From Candidatus Bathyarchaeota archaeon (lineage in GTDB: Archaea; Thermoproteota; Bathyarchaeia; 40CM-2-53-6): a stretch of DNA of 7,664 nucleotides. Position 1 is the first letter of the stretch. Each line of letters begins with the position of its first letter. Under the pieces are notes generated by a model. That model made no database searches. It was not told the origin of the DNA and saw nothing but the letters and a program-made list of their open reading frames with translations. The stretch spans positions 2,022 to 9,685 of the forward strand of contig VBBB01000086.1 of NCBI GenBank assembly GCA_005882955.1. Reading direction: 5' to 3'. The position numbers were made by a program, and so were the translations under genes. Shown here piece after piece: positions 1-6,382 of the stretch.

Positions 1-788
1 AAATCCAAGTCGTAGAGAATCTCCAGATGATCTGAAACAAACCCCACCGGGCACACCAAGATCCTCTTGATCCCTTTGTCTGAAAATTCAGAGATTTTCT
101 CTTTAAGGCTCGGGCCCAGCCAAGCGCTGATTGGCCCGCTAGCACTCTGAAATGCAAAATCCCAATCAGTGACACCCGTCTCTTTTGCGACTAGCTGGCT
201 GGTTTCCAGCAATTGGGCCCGGTACGGATCGTCGTCTGAGACGGCCCTGAGAGGCAAACTATGGGCAGTAAAGATCACCATGGTTCGTTCGGAACCCCTT
301 ATTTCACTCAGCGCGCTGCTGACTCGGGTTGAAAGAGCGGTGATCAGTGACGGCTCGGTGTGCCAGTTCTTCACCATGACGAAAGGAACGTTCGGATACT
401 TCCTAGCCAATCCTCTTCTCACACTGTCCTCGTAGCCGCCGATGCTAAGCTTCGAGTAGTGTGGGGCGAGAGCGAGCCCGACGAGAATGGGCGGATTATC
501 GATACTGATTTTCTCGACAACATCCTCGATGAATGGATGCCAGTGTTTCATCCCAAAAGAGACTCTTGCGGGGGCACCGTCTGCGACTAGTTTCTTCTCA
601 AGAGCGCCAGCTTGAGACTTGGTGATCTGGAGTAAAGGAGTTTGACCTCCAACTCGCTGATATCGCTGCTTCAGATGCTCGATCTCTTCTGGCGTTGAAA
701 CACGACCTCCTCTGACCTGTGCCAGGTAGTCGCCTACCTCGTCTAGAGAGTTTGGGCTACCGTAAGCCATCAGGAGGATTGTAGGCAA
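1..788 (-). CDS. hemH: Ferrochelatase HemH/CpfC, 3' end cut by window edge
   Basis: Inserts Fe(II) into a porphyrin; next to a HemQ homologue the likely substrate is coproporphyrin III, giving coprohaem. The frame is open for 262 codons to the window edge. Visible family features: N-terminal strand and loop LLMAYGSPNSLDE (residues 5-17), GMKHWHPFIEDVV (79-91), the catalytic histidine in FTAHSLP (H176), and the catalytic glutamate in VSDHLEILYD (E256). The 80-residue H-E spacing fits the family (H183/E264 in Bacillus subtilis). Only the C-terminal tail should be missing. The start chosen is TTG at 788, because the first ATG (770) would cut away the first beta strand preceding MAYGSP; no convincing Shine-Dalgarno is visible. 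It begins 24 nt after the hemE stop in the same frame, so it is probably co-transcribed and translationally coupled. Function is confident, exact start less so. Confidence 0.93.
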   Translation of the reverse strand, partial: MPTILLMAYGSPNSLDEVGDYLAQVRGGRVSTPEEIEHLKQRYQRVGGQTPLLQITKSQAGALEKKLVADGAPARVSFGMKHWHPFIEDVVEKISIDNPPILVGLALAPHYSKLSIGGYEDSVRRGLARKYPNVPFVMVKNWHTEPSLITALSTRVSSALSEIRGSERTMVIFTAHSLPLRAVSDDDPYRAQLLETSQLVAKETGVTDWDFAFQSASGPISAWLGPSLKEKISEFSDKGIKRILVCPVGFVSDHLEILYDLD

Positions 789-812
789 TCCGTTAGTTCG
801 ATCCGAGAATTT

Positions 813-1856
813 TCATCTCTTGTTTCTGGTCGATTGGTGCACGAACTGAACGAGTCTCTTAGCTTTCTCGGCTTTTGTCTCGGGCAGGACCCCATGTCCC
901 AAGTTGAATATGTGACCAGGCTTGCCCCGCACTCTGGCAAGGATCTCCTTTGTCCTCTCCTCGATCAGCTTGTCGGAAGCAAGTAGGGTCGCTGGATCAA
1001 GGTTGCCTTGTATCGCTGCCTCTCCCAGAACTGCCCAAGCGTCGTCGATGGGTAGTCTCCAGTCAACACCGAAAACATCGCTCTCAGCCTCTCGCATCTG
1101 GCTTAGAATTCCCGCGGTTCCGACTCCGAAGAGAATTCTTGGAACGTTCTTTCCGGATAGGTCAGTTAGAATCTTCTGATTGTAAGGTAGCACAAAATCT
1201 CTGTAGTCTGCGGGTGAGAGACATCCTGACCAGCTATCGAAGAGCATCACGGCGTCGACTCCTGCTTTGACTTGGGCCAGCAGATAGGTTGTAACGATGC
1301 GAGAGAGCCTGGAGAGAAGTTGGCCCCACAGTTCTGGCTGCTCGTACATCATTTTCTTGGTTCGAATAAATTCTCTCGATGGACTTCCTTCAATAAGATA
1401 GGACGCGAGAGTGAAAGGTGCTCCCGAGAAACCTATCAGAGCAACTCTTTCTCTAAGTTCTTGCTTGATTAGCTGAATAGCGTCCAACACGTAGGGGACG
1501 TGTTCTTCAGAAGAAAACCCTGTGAGACTCTCAACATGCTCCTTATTCTCAACGGGTTTCTCAATGACGGGTCCGACTCCATCTACCAGTTTGAGTTTGA
1601 CGCCGATTCCTTCGAGGGGCAGCATAATGTCGGCGAAGAGAATTGCGGCGTCTACTCCAAGGTCGGAGACAGCGTTGGTTGTGATTTTTGCCGACAGTTC
1701 AGGGGTCTTGCATATCGTGAGAACGTGATGCTTTGCTCGGATCTTTTGATAGCTTTCGAGATATCGGCCTGCCTGTCGCATGAACCAGACTGGAGTGTAC
1801 TCTGTCTCTTTCCTCCAGCAGGCTCGGAGAAAATTGTCATTCTCGAATTCGGTCAT
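813..1856 (-). CDS. hemE: Uroporphyrinogen III decarboxylase HemE
   Basis: A soluble enzyme that removes four carboxyl groups from uroporphyrinogen III to give coproporphyrinogen III, the branch product used for haem rather than sirohaem/cobalamin. At 347 residues it has normal family length. Signature segments run in order: PVWFMRQAGRY (22-32, substrate-binding arginines R27 and R31), LFADIMLPLEGIGV (73-86, with D76 at the catalytic aspartate position), GFSGAPFTLASYLIEG (142-157, Y153), FDSWSG (206-211, S208) and FNLGHGVLP (317-325, H321). All residues lining the active site in characterised homologues appear present. The ATG at 1856 lies 21 nt after the hemQ stop; only a weak purine stretch (GAAGAGAG) precedes it. 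It is the central gene of the hemQ-hemE-hemH run. Confidence 0.97.
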   Translation of the reverse strand: MTEFENDNFLRACWRKETEYTPVWFMRQAGRYLESYQKIRAKHHVLTICKTPELSAKITTNAVSDLGVDAAILFADIMLPLEGIGVKLKLVDGVGPVIEKPVENKEHVESLTGFSSEEHVPYVLDAIQLIKQELRERVALIGFSGAPFTLASYLIEGSPSREFIRTKKMMYEQPELWGQLLSRLSRIVTTYLLAQVKAGVDAVMLFDSWSGCLSPADYRDFVLPYNQKILTDLSGKNVPRILFGVGTAGILSQMREAESDVFGVDWRLPIDDAWAVLGEAAIQGNLDPATLLASDKLIEERTKEILARVRGKPGHIFNLGHGVLPETKAEKAKRLVQFVHQSTRNKR

Positions 1857-1877
1857 GCTCTCTTCGCTATAGACTTG

Positions 1878-2573
1878 TCATGGTCCTAGAAGGTTAAGCA
1901 TCTTCTCAGGAGTGACGGAGACACATGTGAAAATGGGCGTCTCGATCGCGGTGTATCTGCTTGCTTCGCTACCGCGCAAGTCCATTACCAAGTTAAGAAA
2001 ATCCCCCGGATGGTCCGTCTCAAATGAGAGGATGAACTCGTAATCATCTAGTCCGAAACAGTAGGAAGTGTGGATGGTTACGGACGAGTACTTGTGTCCT
2101 ATCTGGATATGCTCCTTCATTATCCTCCGCCGTTCTTCGAAGGGGATGCTATACCATTCCCGTTTCTTGGTGAAGGGATAGACGAAGAGATAGTTGGAGC
2201 CGACGGGTTCAGGGTCAGTTGTCTTGCCGAAATATTCTGACGGTCTAATCATGGCCAGGTAGGAGTGGGGAGTTGTGAGATACATTCCGAGGCCGGTCTT
2301 CAGGACCTCGGAGTTGAAGCTCTGAAGCTCCTCCATTGAATCAGTAATGATCCATAACATGAAGTCGGCATCGCCTCGAGTTCCAATCAGAGAGTATGTT
2401 CGAGGGACCAGAGCATCATGTTTACGAAGCGTCTCAAGGAAGTCGTTCCTAGAGGACTGACGGTCGTTGTCGGAAAGACGCCTCCAAGCAGGGTCTAGCT
2501 TGTAGAAAGTGTATTTGACAACGCGATAAAGGGCCCTCGTCTTCTGGACAGACTCGGGGGATTGGAGCGTCAA
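1878..2573 (-). CDS. hemQ: Coprohaem decarboxylase HemQ/ChdC (chlorite dismutase family)
   Basis: Predicted to oxidatively decarboxylate the two propionates of coprohaem III to give haem b. The 231-aa protein has two ferredoxin-like halves. The second contains VYPFTKK (131-137), with Y132 and K136 matching the catalytic Tyr and nearby Lys of Firmicute ChdC. It also has FEERRRIMKEHIQIGHKY (145-162) with proximal haem ligand H155, and FGLDDYEF (173-180). The loop between the Tyr and the proximal His is about four residues shorter than in Firmicute enzymes. The position 13 residues after the proximal His, Arg in true chlorite dismutases and Gln in Firmicute ChdC, is His (H168); lack of Arg argues against chlorite dismutase. 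TTG start at 2573 is preceded by GAGGAG (2580-2585) with 6-nt spacing, and no ATG or GTG exists upstream in frame before the stop. It heads the haem gene run. Confidence 0.88.
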   Translation of the reverse strand: MTLQSPESVQKTRALYRVVKYTFYKLDPAWRRLSDNDRQSSRNDFLETLRKHDALVPRTYSLIGTRGDADFMLWIITDSMEELQSFNSEVLKTGLGMYLTTPHSYLAMIRPSEYFGKTTDPEPVGSNYLFVYPFTKKREWYSIPFEERRRIMKEHIQIGHKYSSVTIHTSYCFGLDDYEFILSFETDHPGDFLNLVMDLRGSEASRYTAIETPIFTCVSVTPEKMLNLLGP

Positions 2574-2579
2574 GTGCGT

Positions 2580-2585
2580 CTCCTC
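2580..2585 (-). promoter_or_regulatory. Ribosome binding site deciding the TTG start of hemQ
   Basis: GAGGAG on the minus strand sits six bases before TTG 2573. No ATG or GTG is available upstream in frame, so this site fixes the hemQ start. Confidence 0.6.
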
Positions 2586-2627
2586 TGGGCTCTTCGAGGT
2601 CTTGTATTTGAAAGAAGCTCGATAGGC

Positions 2628-2645
2628 GTCTAATAGTATGTAGAC
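2628..2645 (-). promoter_or_regulatory. Possible hemQ promoter/operator with short inverted repeat
   Basis: In the 128-nt gap between the YHS gene and hemQ, GTCTA (2628-2632) and TAGAC (2641-2645) form 5-bp arms around an 8-nt AT-rich spacer. On the minus strand the spacer contains a TATA-like ACTATTA, which would place a start of transcription near 2605, about 30 nt before the TTG. The arms are short, so chance is a real possibility. Nothing else was seen in this gap. Confidence 0.25.
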
Positions 2646-2701
2646 CGTTACGAGGGATTTCTCAGATCATACCGGCAAGAGTCCGAGCTGGCGCTTTTGC
2701 T

Positions 2702-2848
2702 CTATGCTTGGGTATATTTCTGGGGATTCTTGTCGAATGAGGCTTTGCATGAAGATGAACAGAAGTAGATTGTTTTTCCTCCATGATTGGATGTGAATTT
2801 CGCCTTCTTTTCGTCCACCATCATTCCGCAAACTGGATCTTTCTGCAA
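2702..2848 (-). CDS. Stand-alone YHS-domain metal-binding protein, 48 aa
   Basis: A complete single-domain YHS protein with conserved segments KDPVCGMMV (3-11) and IYFCSSSCKASF (27-38), leaving three cysteines C7, C30 and C34 as likely Cu/Zn ligands. It ends shortly after the domain (NPQKYTQA). It starts at TTG 2848, 11 nt after the copA stop, with GGAGG (2856-2860) seven bases upstream, so translation is probably coupled to copA. It aligns without gaps to the N-terminus of the adjacent ATPase, 19 of the first 38 residues identical including the start, with the same cysteine positions. By analogy with small TRASH-domain proteins of archaeal copper operons (such as Sulfolobus CopM), it may carry Cu(I) to the ATPase. 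That role is inferred. Its size and TTG start make it easy for gene callers to miss. Confidence 0.85.
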   Translation of the reverse strand: MQKDPVCGMMVDEKKAKFTSNHGGKTIYFCSSSCKASFDKNPQKYTQA

Positions 2849-2855
2849 CCTGTCG

Positions 2856-2860
2856 CCTCC
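2856..2860 (-). promoter_or_regulatory. Shine-Dalgarno GGAGG of the YHS gene, overlapping the copA stop
   Basis: GGAGG on the minus strand shares its first G with the copA TAG stop and lies seven bases before TTG 2848. It is the strongest ribosome binding site in the window and the main support for the TTG start. Confidence 0.75.
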
Positions 2861-4944
2861 TAGATTTTCGGATTGAATCTTCTGAGTAGGAGTGAGTTGG
2901 ATACTACTGTTACTGAGCTGATTGCCATCGCGGCTCCTGCAAGGAGGGGGAGGACCTGGTAGATTCCTGGCCCGAGAAATGGGACTAGTATGCCGGCGGC
3001 TATTGGAATGAGAGCCACGTTGTAGACGAAGGCCCAGAGTAGATTCTGCTTGATCTTTCTTACAGTCGCCTTGCTTAGCTCTAGAGCTTTGGGAACGTCT
3101 GTCATGTCATCTTTGATGAGGATTATGCCACCAGTCTCCTTCGCAACGTCTGTCCCGCTACCGATTGCTATTCCAACGTCTGCGGCCGCTAGCGCGGGCG
3201 CATCATTTATCCCGTCGCCAACCATTGCGACCTTTCCACCTTTCTGAAGCTTCTTCACAATTTCTTCTTTGTCGCTAGGACGCACGTTTGCAAATATCGT
3301 ATCGATGCCAAGAGTCCGTGCTATCGCTTTTGCAGTCCGTTCGTTATCGCCAGTGAGCATTACGATATCCAATCCCATTTTCTTCAATGCCTTGATAGTC
3401 GGCGCTGAGGATTCCTTCACCGTGTCCGCGAGTCCGATCAGGCCGACCGGTTGCCGGTCTAACGCAAGTAGACTCATCGTCTTTCCTTGATCCTGGAGCT
3501 CCATCATTCTTTCAGAATATGCCTCGACTGGAACTGAAAACTTGCCCATGAGTTCCAAGTTGCCCAGAAGAACCTCGTGTCCCCGAACGGTCGCTTTCAC
3601 ACCCAGACCTGGAAGCGCTTCAAAACCTGAAGGGTCGGAGAGTTCGATTCTCTTACCCTGTGCTGCGTTCACGACGGCCGTTGCTAGCGGATGCTCGCTG
3701 CCCTTCTCCACCGCTCCAGCGTAGCCGAGTATCTGAATCTCGGTGAGTTTTCCTATGGGAACAATGTCAGTAACGGATGGTTGTCCCTTTGTTAGGGTTC
3801 CGGTCTTGTCAAAGATTATCGTATTGATCTTGCCAGCCTCCTCTAACTGGTCCCCTCCCTTGATCAGTATGCCGTTCTCAGCACCTTTCCCGGTTCCCAC
3901 TAGTAAGGCGGCCGGGGTGGCGATTCCGAGCGCGCATGGACACGCGATGATTACGACGGAGACGAATGCGAGGAGGGAGTAGGTGAGTCCGATTCCTGCG
4001 ACGAAGTACCAGAATAGGCCGGAAGCTGTCGCGATCAATATGACTGCTGGGACAAAGTATGCGGAGACTCTGTCTGCTAGGCGTTGTAACGGGGCCTTTC
4101 CGACTTGAGCTTCTTCGACAAGCTTGGCGATCTGAGAGAGCACCGTGTCCTGTCCGACTTTTGTTGCTTGAATCTTCAGCAGTCCGGTTTTGTTGATTGT
4201 GGCGCCTATCACTTCGTCGCCGTTATGCTTGTCGCGTGGGAGGCTCTCTCCAGTGATCATGGATTCGTCGATCGCGGAGTTGCCCTCGATCACTCTTCCG
4301 TCGACTGGGACCTTCTCTCCTGGACGAACCAGTAGAATATCGCCAACCGCAACCTCTTCAACTGGTATGCTGATTTCGCTGCCATTTCGAATCGCATGTG
4401 CCATCGTTGGCTGTAGACTCAGTAGTCTGTGAACCGCCTCTGAAGCCCTACCCTTTGTGATGTATTCGAGGAGATTACCTGTTTGTATCAGAGTGATGAT
4501 AATGGCAGACGTCTCAAAGTAAGTACCGCTGCCGGGAAAGAATCCGGGGACGAAGGTGGCGGTTGTGCTGTAGACCCATGCAGCGGTTGTTCCTAGGCCG
4601 ATGAGAAGGTCCATGTTGCCAATTCTCGATCTTAACGCGTCGTAACTTCCCAGATAGAACCGGTAGCCTACGACAAACTGTACGGGGAGTGAGAGAACGA
4701 ACATTTGGAGATTGTTGATCTGATGGTCTGGGATTATTGGGAGATATGTGAGGGCAGCAATTGGGATTGTGAAGGCTGCGCCGAGTGCGACGAGCCTCTT
4801 TAGACGGGCTAGAGTTTTTTCGGGAGCTTGGAACTGTGCGAGGCAGGTCTCGCTGCAGAAGTAGTACGTGGTTCCGTAATGTGTCGTCTGGAGAGCGTGT
4901 CTGCCCTCCTCCACGTACATTCCACAGATCGGGTCCTTCGCCAT
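2860..4944 (-). CDS. copA: Cu(I)-exporting P1B-1 ATPase with N-terminal YHS domain
   Basis: An inner-membrane pump that moves Cu(I) out of the cytoplasm using ATP. In order, the 694-aa protein has: a YHS domain (1-40; C7, C30, C34); four helices (about 51-70, 80-98, 112-130, 143-160); actuator domain with TGES (231-234); helices 5 and 6 (about 293-317, 322-348) carrying the metal-binding CPC (335-337); the phosphorylation loop DKTGT (D379); nucleotide-binding SEHPL (H418); TGDN (531-534); GDGIND (576-581); and helices 7 and 8 with YN (641-642) and MxxSS (M673, S676, S677). CPC plus YN plus MxxSS is the Cu(I) (P1B-1) signature. The usual CxxC heavy-metal domain is absent, its place taken by the YHS domain. 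ATG 4944 lacks a strong Shine-Dalgarno and may be leaderless. A YHS gene follows 11 nt downstream. Confidence 0.95.
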   Translation of the reverse strand: MAKDPICGMYVEEGRHALQTTHYGTTYYFCSETCLAQFQAPEKTLARLKRLVALGAAFTIPIAALTYLPIIPDHQINNLQMFVLSLPVQFVVGYRFYLGSYDALRSRIGNMDLLIGLGTTAAWVYSTTATFVPGFFPGSGTYFETSAIIITLIQTGNLLEYITKGRASEAVHRLLSLQPTMAHAIRNGSEISIPVEEVAVGDILLVRPGEKVPVDGRVIEGNSAIDESMITGESLPRDKHNGDEVIGATINKTGLLKIQATKVGQDTVLSQIAKLVEEAQVGKAPLQRLADRVSAYFVPAVILIATASGLFWYFVAGIGLTYSLLAFVSVVIIACPCALGIATPAALLVGTGKGAENGILIKGGDQLEEAGKINTIIFDKTGTLTKGQPSVTDIVPIGKLTEIQILGYAGAVEKGSEHPLATAVVNAAQGKRIELSDPSGFEALPGLGVKATVRGHEVLLGNLELMGKFSVPVEAYSERMMELQDQGKTMSLLALDRQPVGLIGLADTVKESSAPTIKALKKMGLDIVMLTGDNERTAKAIARTLGIDTIFANVRPSDKEEIVKKLQKGGKVAMVGDGINDAPALAAADVGIAIGSGTDVAKETGGIILIKDDMTDVPKALELSKATVRKIKQNLLWAFVYNVALIPIAAGILVPFLGPGIYQVLPLLAGAAMAISSVTVVSNSLLLRRFNPKI

Positions 4945-4962
4945 TATTCTTCTCAGCGCACT

Positions 4963-4971
4963 AGGAATATG
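4963..4971 (-). promoter_or_regulatory. Candidate TATA box of copA
   Basis: CATATTCC on the minus strand is centred about 24 nt before ATG 4944, the spacing expected of a leaderless archaeal mRNA. A second AT-rich word (GATTAAG, 4984-4990) could be the TATA box instead, giving a leader of roughly 15-20 nt. The sequence alone does not decide between them. Confidence 0.4.
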
Positions 4972-4996
4972 TGGTTCGAGGGACTTAATCTCACGC

Positions 4997-5012
4997 CTTT
5001 ACACTCGTAAAG
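4997..5012. promoter_or_regulatory. Palindromic operator candidate CTTTAC-N4-GTAAAG upstream of copA
   Basis: A perfect 6-bp inverted repeat with a 4-nt spacer (ACTC) lies 52 nt before the copA start, in the 201-nt divergent gap shared with the membrane protein at 5146. It sits next to or about 25 bp upstream of the candidate TATA boxes, a plausible place for a metal-responsive regulator. No regulator gene is in the window and I do not recognise it as a named operator. Confidence 0.4.
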
Positions 5013-5113
5013 AGCTCGATTCTGACGCTTTTTCCTTGTTCTATGAATCCATTTTGCCCGTGGAAACTCGACTGTGACTTAAGGTGCAGTTTCGAGGTGA
5101 TTCTCTCTATCAA

Positions 5114-5121
5114 TTCTTATC
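5114..5121 (+). promoter_or_regulatory. TATA box for the membrane protein at 5146
   Basis: TTCTTATC is centred about 28 nt before ATG 5146, and no Shine-Dalgarno precedes the ATG. This fits a leaderless transcript. The box resembles the CTTTATC words near 7203 and 7243. Confidence 0.5.
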
Positions 5122-5145
5122 TGCGAGATCGCTCGTACTCTACAC

Positions 5146-5730
5146 ATGGCGGTGGAAGTCCGACGGACGATCTTCAGACATGGACTAGCGTTCTATGGAA
5201 CACTGGCCTTCGTCGCAAGCTTTCTTGGGGCTAGGCTCTTCGCGACCCTAAACCCGACAGTCACAGTAGTCCGGGGTGGAATACATTTTCACCATTTCTG
5301 GTATGGCTTAGCGATGGTCGTCTCTACTGGTTGGCTCGGGATTACTCTCAGCAACGAAAGGATGGGACGCAATCTAGCGATAATCTTCGGTCTAGGAGCT
5401 GGACTGATCGGAGACGAAGTTGGCCTGCTTCTGACCTTCGGCGACTACACGAGTAACTTCACAGAAATATTCTTCGTCTCTGCAATCGCGTTCATTATTC
5501 TCGTGACGTTACTGTCTAGGGGTCGGAAGCACATCGAGAGAGAGGTGATCAATCTGAGTCGGAAAGAAAGATTGACTCAGGTGGGAGTCTTCCTCGGGGC
5601 TTTTTCCGTAATCTTCTTCGCGGCGGGAAACTGGGAAATAGGCTTCGCGGTCCTGGGTCTAGGAGTACTGGCCTATCTCTGGGGCGAGCGCGAACCACGG
5701 CCTAGGAGTCTGCGGTCTCTCGCTTCATAG
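5146..5730 (+). CDS. Polytopic membrane protein with HxHH and GDE motifs, function unknown
   Basis: A 194-aa integral membrane protein with about six predicted helices (roughly 12-34, 48-68, 76-97, 107-124, 145-161, 164-180). The charged linker after helix 4 and the Arg-rich tail are likely cytoplasmic. Helix 2 opens with HFHHFWYG (47-54; H47, H49, H50) and helix 3 contains GDEVG (89-93), placing a His cluster and two acids within or at the edge of the membrane. From memory, uncharacterised archaeal and actinobacterial membrane proteins share a 'HIHH..YG ... DE' layout, possibly a metal site, but no function is established. It is divergent from copA across a 201-nt gap, so a metal link is conceivable but unproven. 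No named family was recognised. Confidence 0.85.
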   Translation: MAVEVRRTIFRHGLAFYGTLAFVASFLGARLFATLNPTVTVVRGGIHFHHFWYGLAMVVSTGWLGITLSNERMGRNLAIIFGLGAGLIGDEVGLLLTFGDYTSNFTEIFFVSAIAFIILVTLLSRGRKHIEREVINLSRKERLTQVGVFLGAFSVIFFAAGNWEIGFAVLGLGVLAYLWGEREPRPRSLRSLAS

Positions 5731-5847
5731 TTGTCCATCCAGTTTCTCTGTCTGATCCGAGTTTTCTGAGAACAAGAGTTTACCGTCAAATGGCGAGTGT
5801 AGGGACGCTATGCGTATCTTGATGTTCCTTCGAGTATGACGAGAAGT

Positions 5848-5852
5848 AGGAG
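5848..5852 (+). promoter_or_regulatory. Shine-Dalgarno AGGAG before the gene at 5861
   Basis: AGGAG lies eight bases before ATG 5861 and supports that start. The rest of the 130-nt gap after 5730 shows only a short T4 tract and no clear TATA box. Confidence 0.55.
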
Positions 5853-5860
5853 TTGTATTC

Positions 5861-6223
5861 ATGAGGACGAACCTGATCTCAGGTTTCCAACTGTCTGTCA
5901 ACTACTGGTTTGACCTCGTCCTCCAAGGGATGGGCGCGCCTATCCGGGACTGGGTCTACGACTTTTTGGACAAGAAAGGCATCAAGCGGGATGATATCCC
6001 AGCCAGGTTCGCGGATGTTGTGAAGATACTGCATGAGAGGTTGGGGACGAGCGCACGTGTCATCGCCTACCGGACGATGGTTGAGCTGTACAAGGAGTTC
6101 TCCTTGAATGCGAACTTCGACTATGAGGATTCCATAGAGGACAGATTCATATTCCTAAAAGAGAGAGTGCTTGCGGATCGGCTCCATCCGACAAGAACCC
6201 CCAGCCTAAAACTAGCATTCTAA
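5861..6223 (+). CDS. Small soluble protein resembling an archaeal NitrOD5 output domain
   Basis: A 120-aa protein with no membrane segment or cysteine. Residues about 18-85 follow the pattern I associate with the NitrOD5 domain of archaeal signalling proteins. This comprises a helix ending in a MGxxxRDWVYDFLDKKG-like segment (24-40), a DDIP turn (44-47), a helix with LHERLG (57-62), and a final helix IAYRTMVELYKEF (68-80). Such domains are often fused to receivers or other sensors; here the domain stands alone with an acidic linker (DYEDSIEDR, 87-95) and a basic tail. The family match is from memory and tentative. ATG 5861 has AGGAG at good spacing. No partner gene overlaps it, so its role cannot be read from context. 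Confidence 0.75.
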   Translation: MRTNLISGFQLSVNYWFDLVLQGMGAPIRDWVYDFLDKKGIKRDDIPARFADVVKILHERLGTSARVIAYRTMVELYKEFSLNANFDYEDSIEDRFIFLKERVLADRLHPTRTPSLKLAF

Positions 6224-6382
6224 ACCCCCCTTCGGGACACAGCTATCAGTAAAGGTCGACCAGACAGCCAAGCAGCCTCGGGCCCAGAAGACCGCTTTTG
6301 TGTCGTGAGGGTCAACTGCTTTTGAGATGTTCCAGGGAGGGGTCCCGCCAGTTGAAACTGCTACGCGCGAGTCTCGCAATTC

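Noticed and set aside
169..590. Plus-strand frames in the first 600 bases
   Set aside because: They lie opposite the hemH frame, which carries clear ferrochelatase motifs.
922..1889. Several plus-strand reading frames opposite hemE
   Set aside because: They are antisense shadows of a confidently identified gene, with composition unlike proteins and no ribosome sites.
1878..2573. True chlorite dismutase instead of HemQ
   Set aside because: The distal Arg needed for chlorite chemistry is replaced by His, the decarboxylase Tyr and Lys are present, and the gene sits with hemE and hemH.
3050..4432. Plus-strand frames opposite copA
   Set aside because: These frames are Ser/Pro/Ala-rich antisense shadows created by the codon bias of the ATPase gene.
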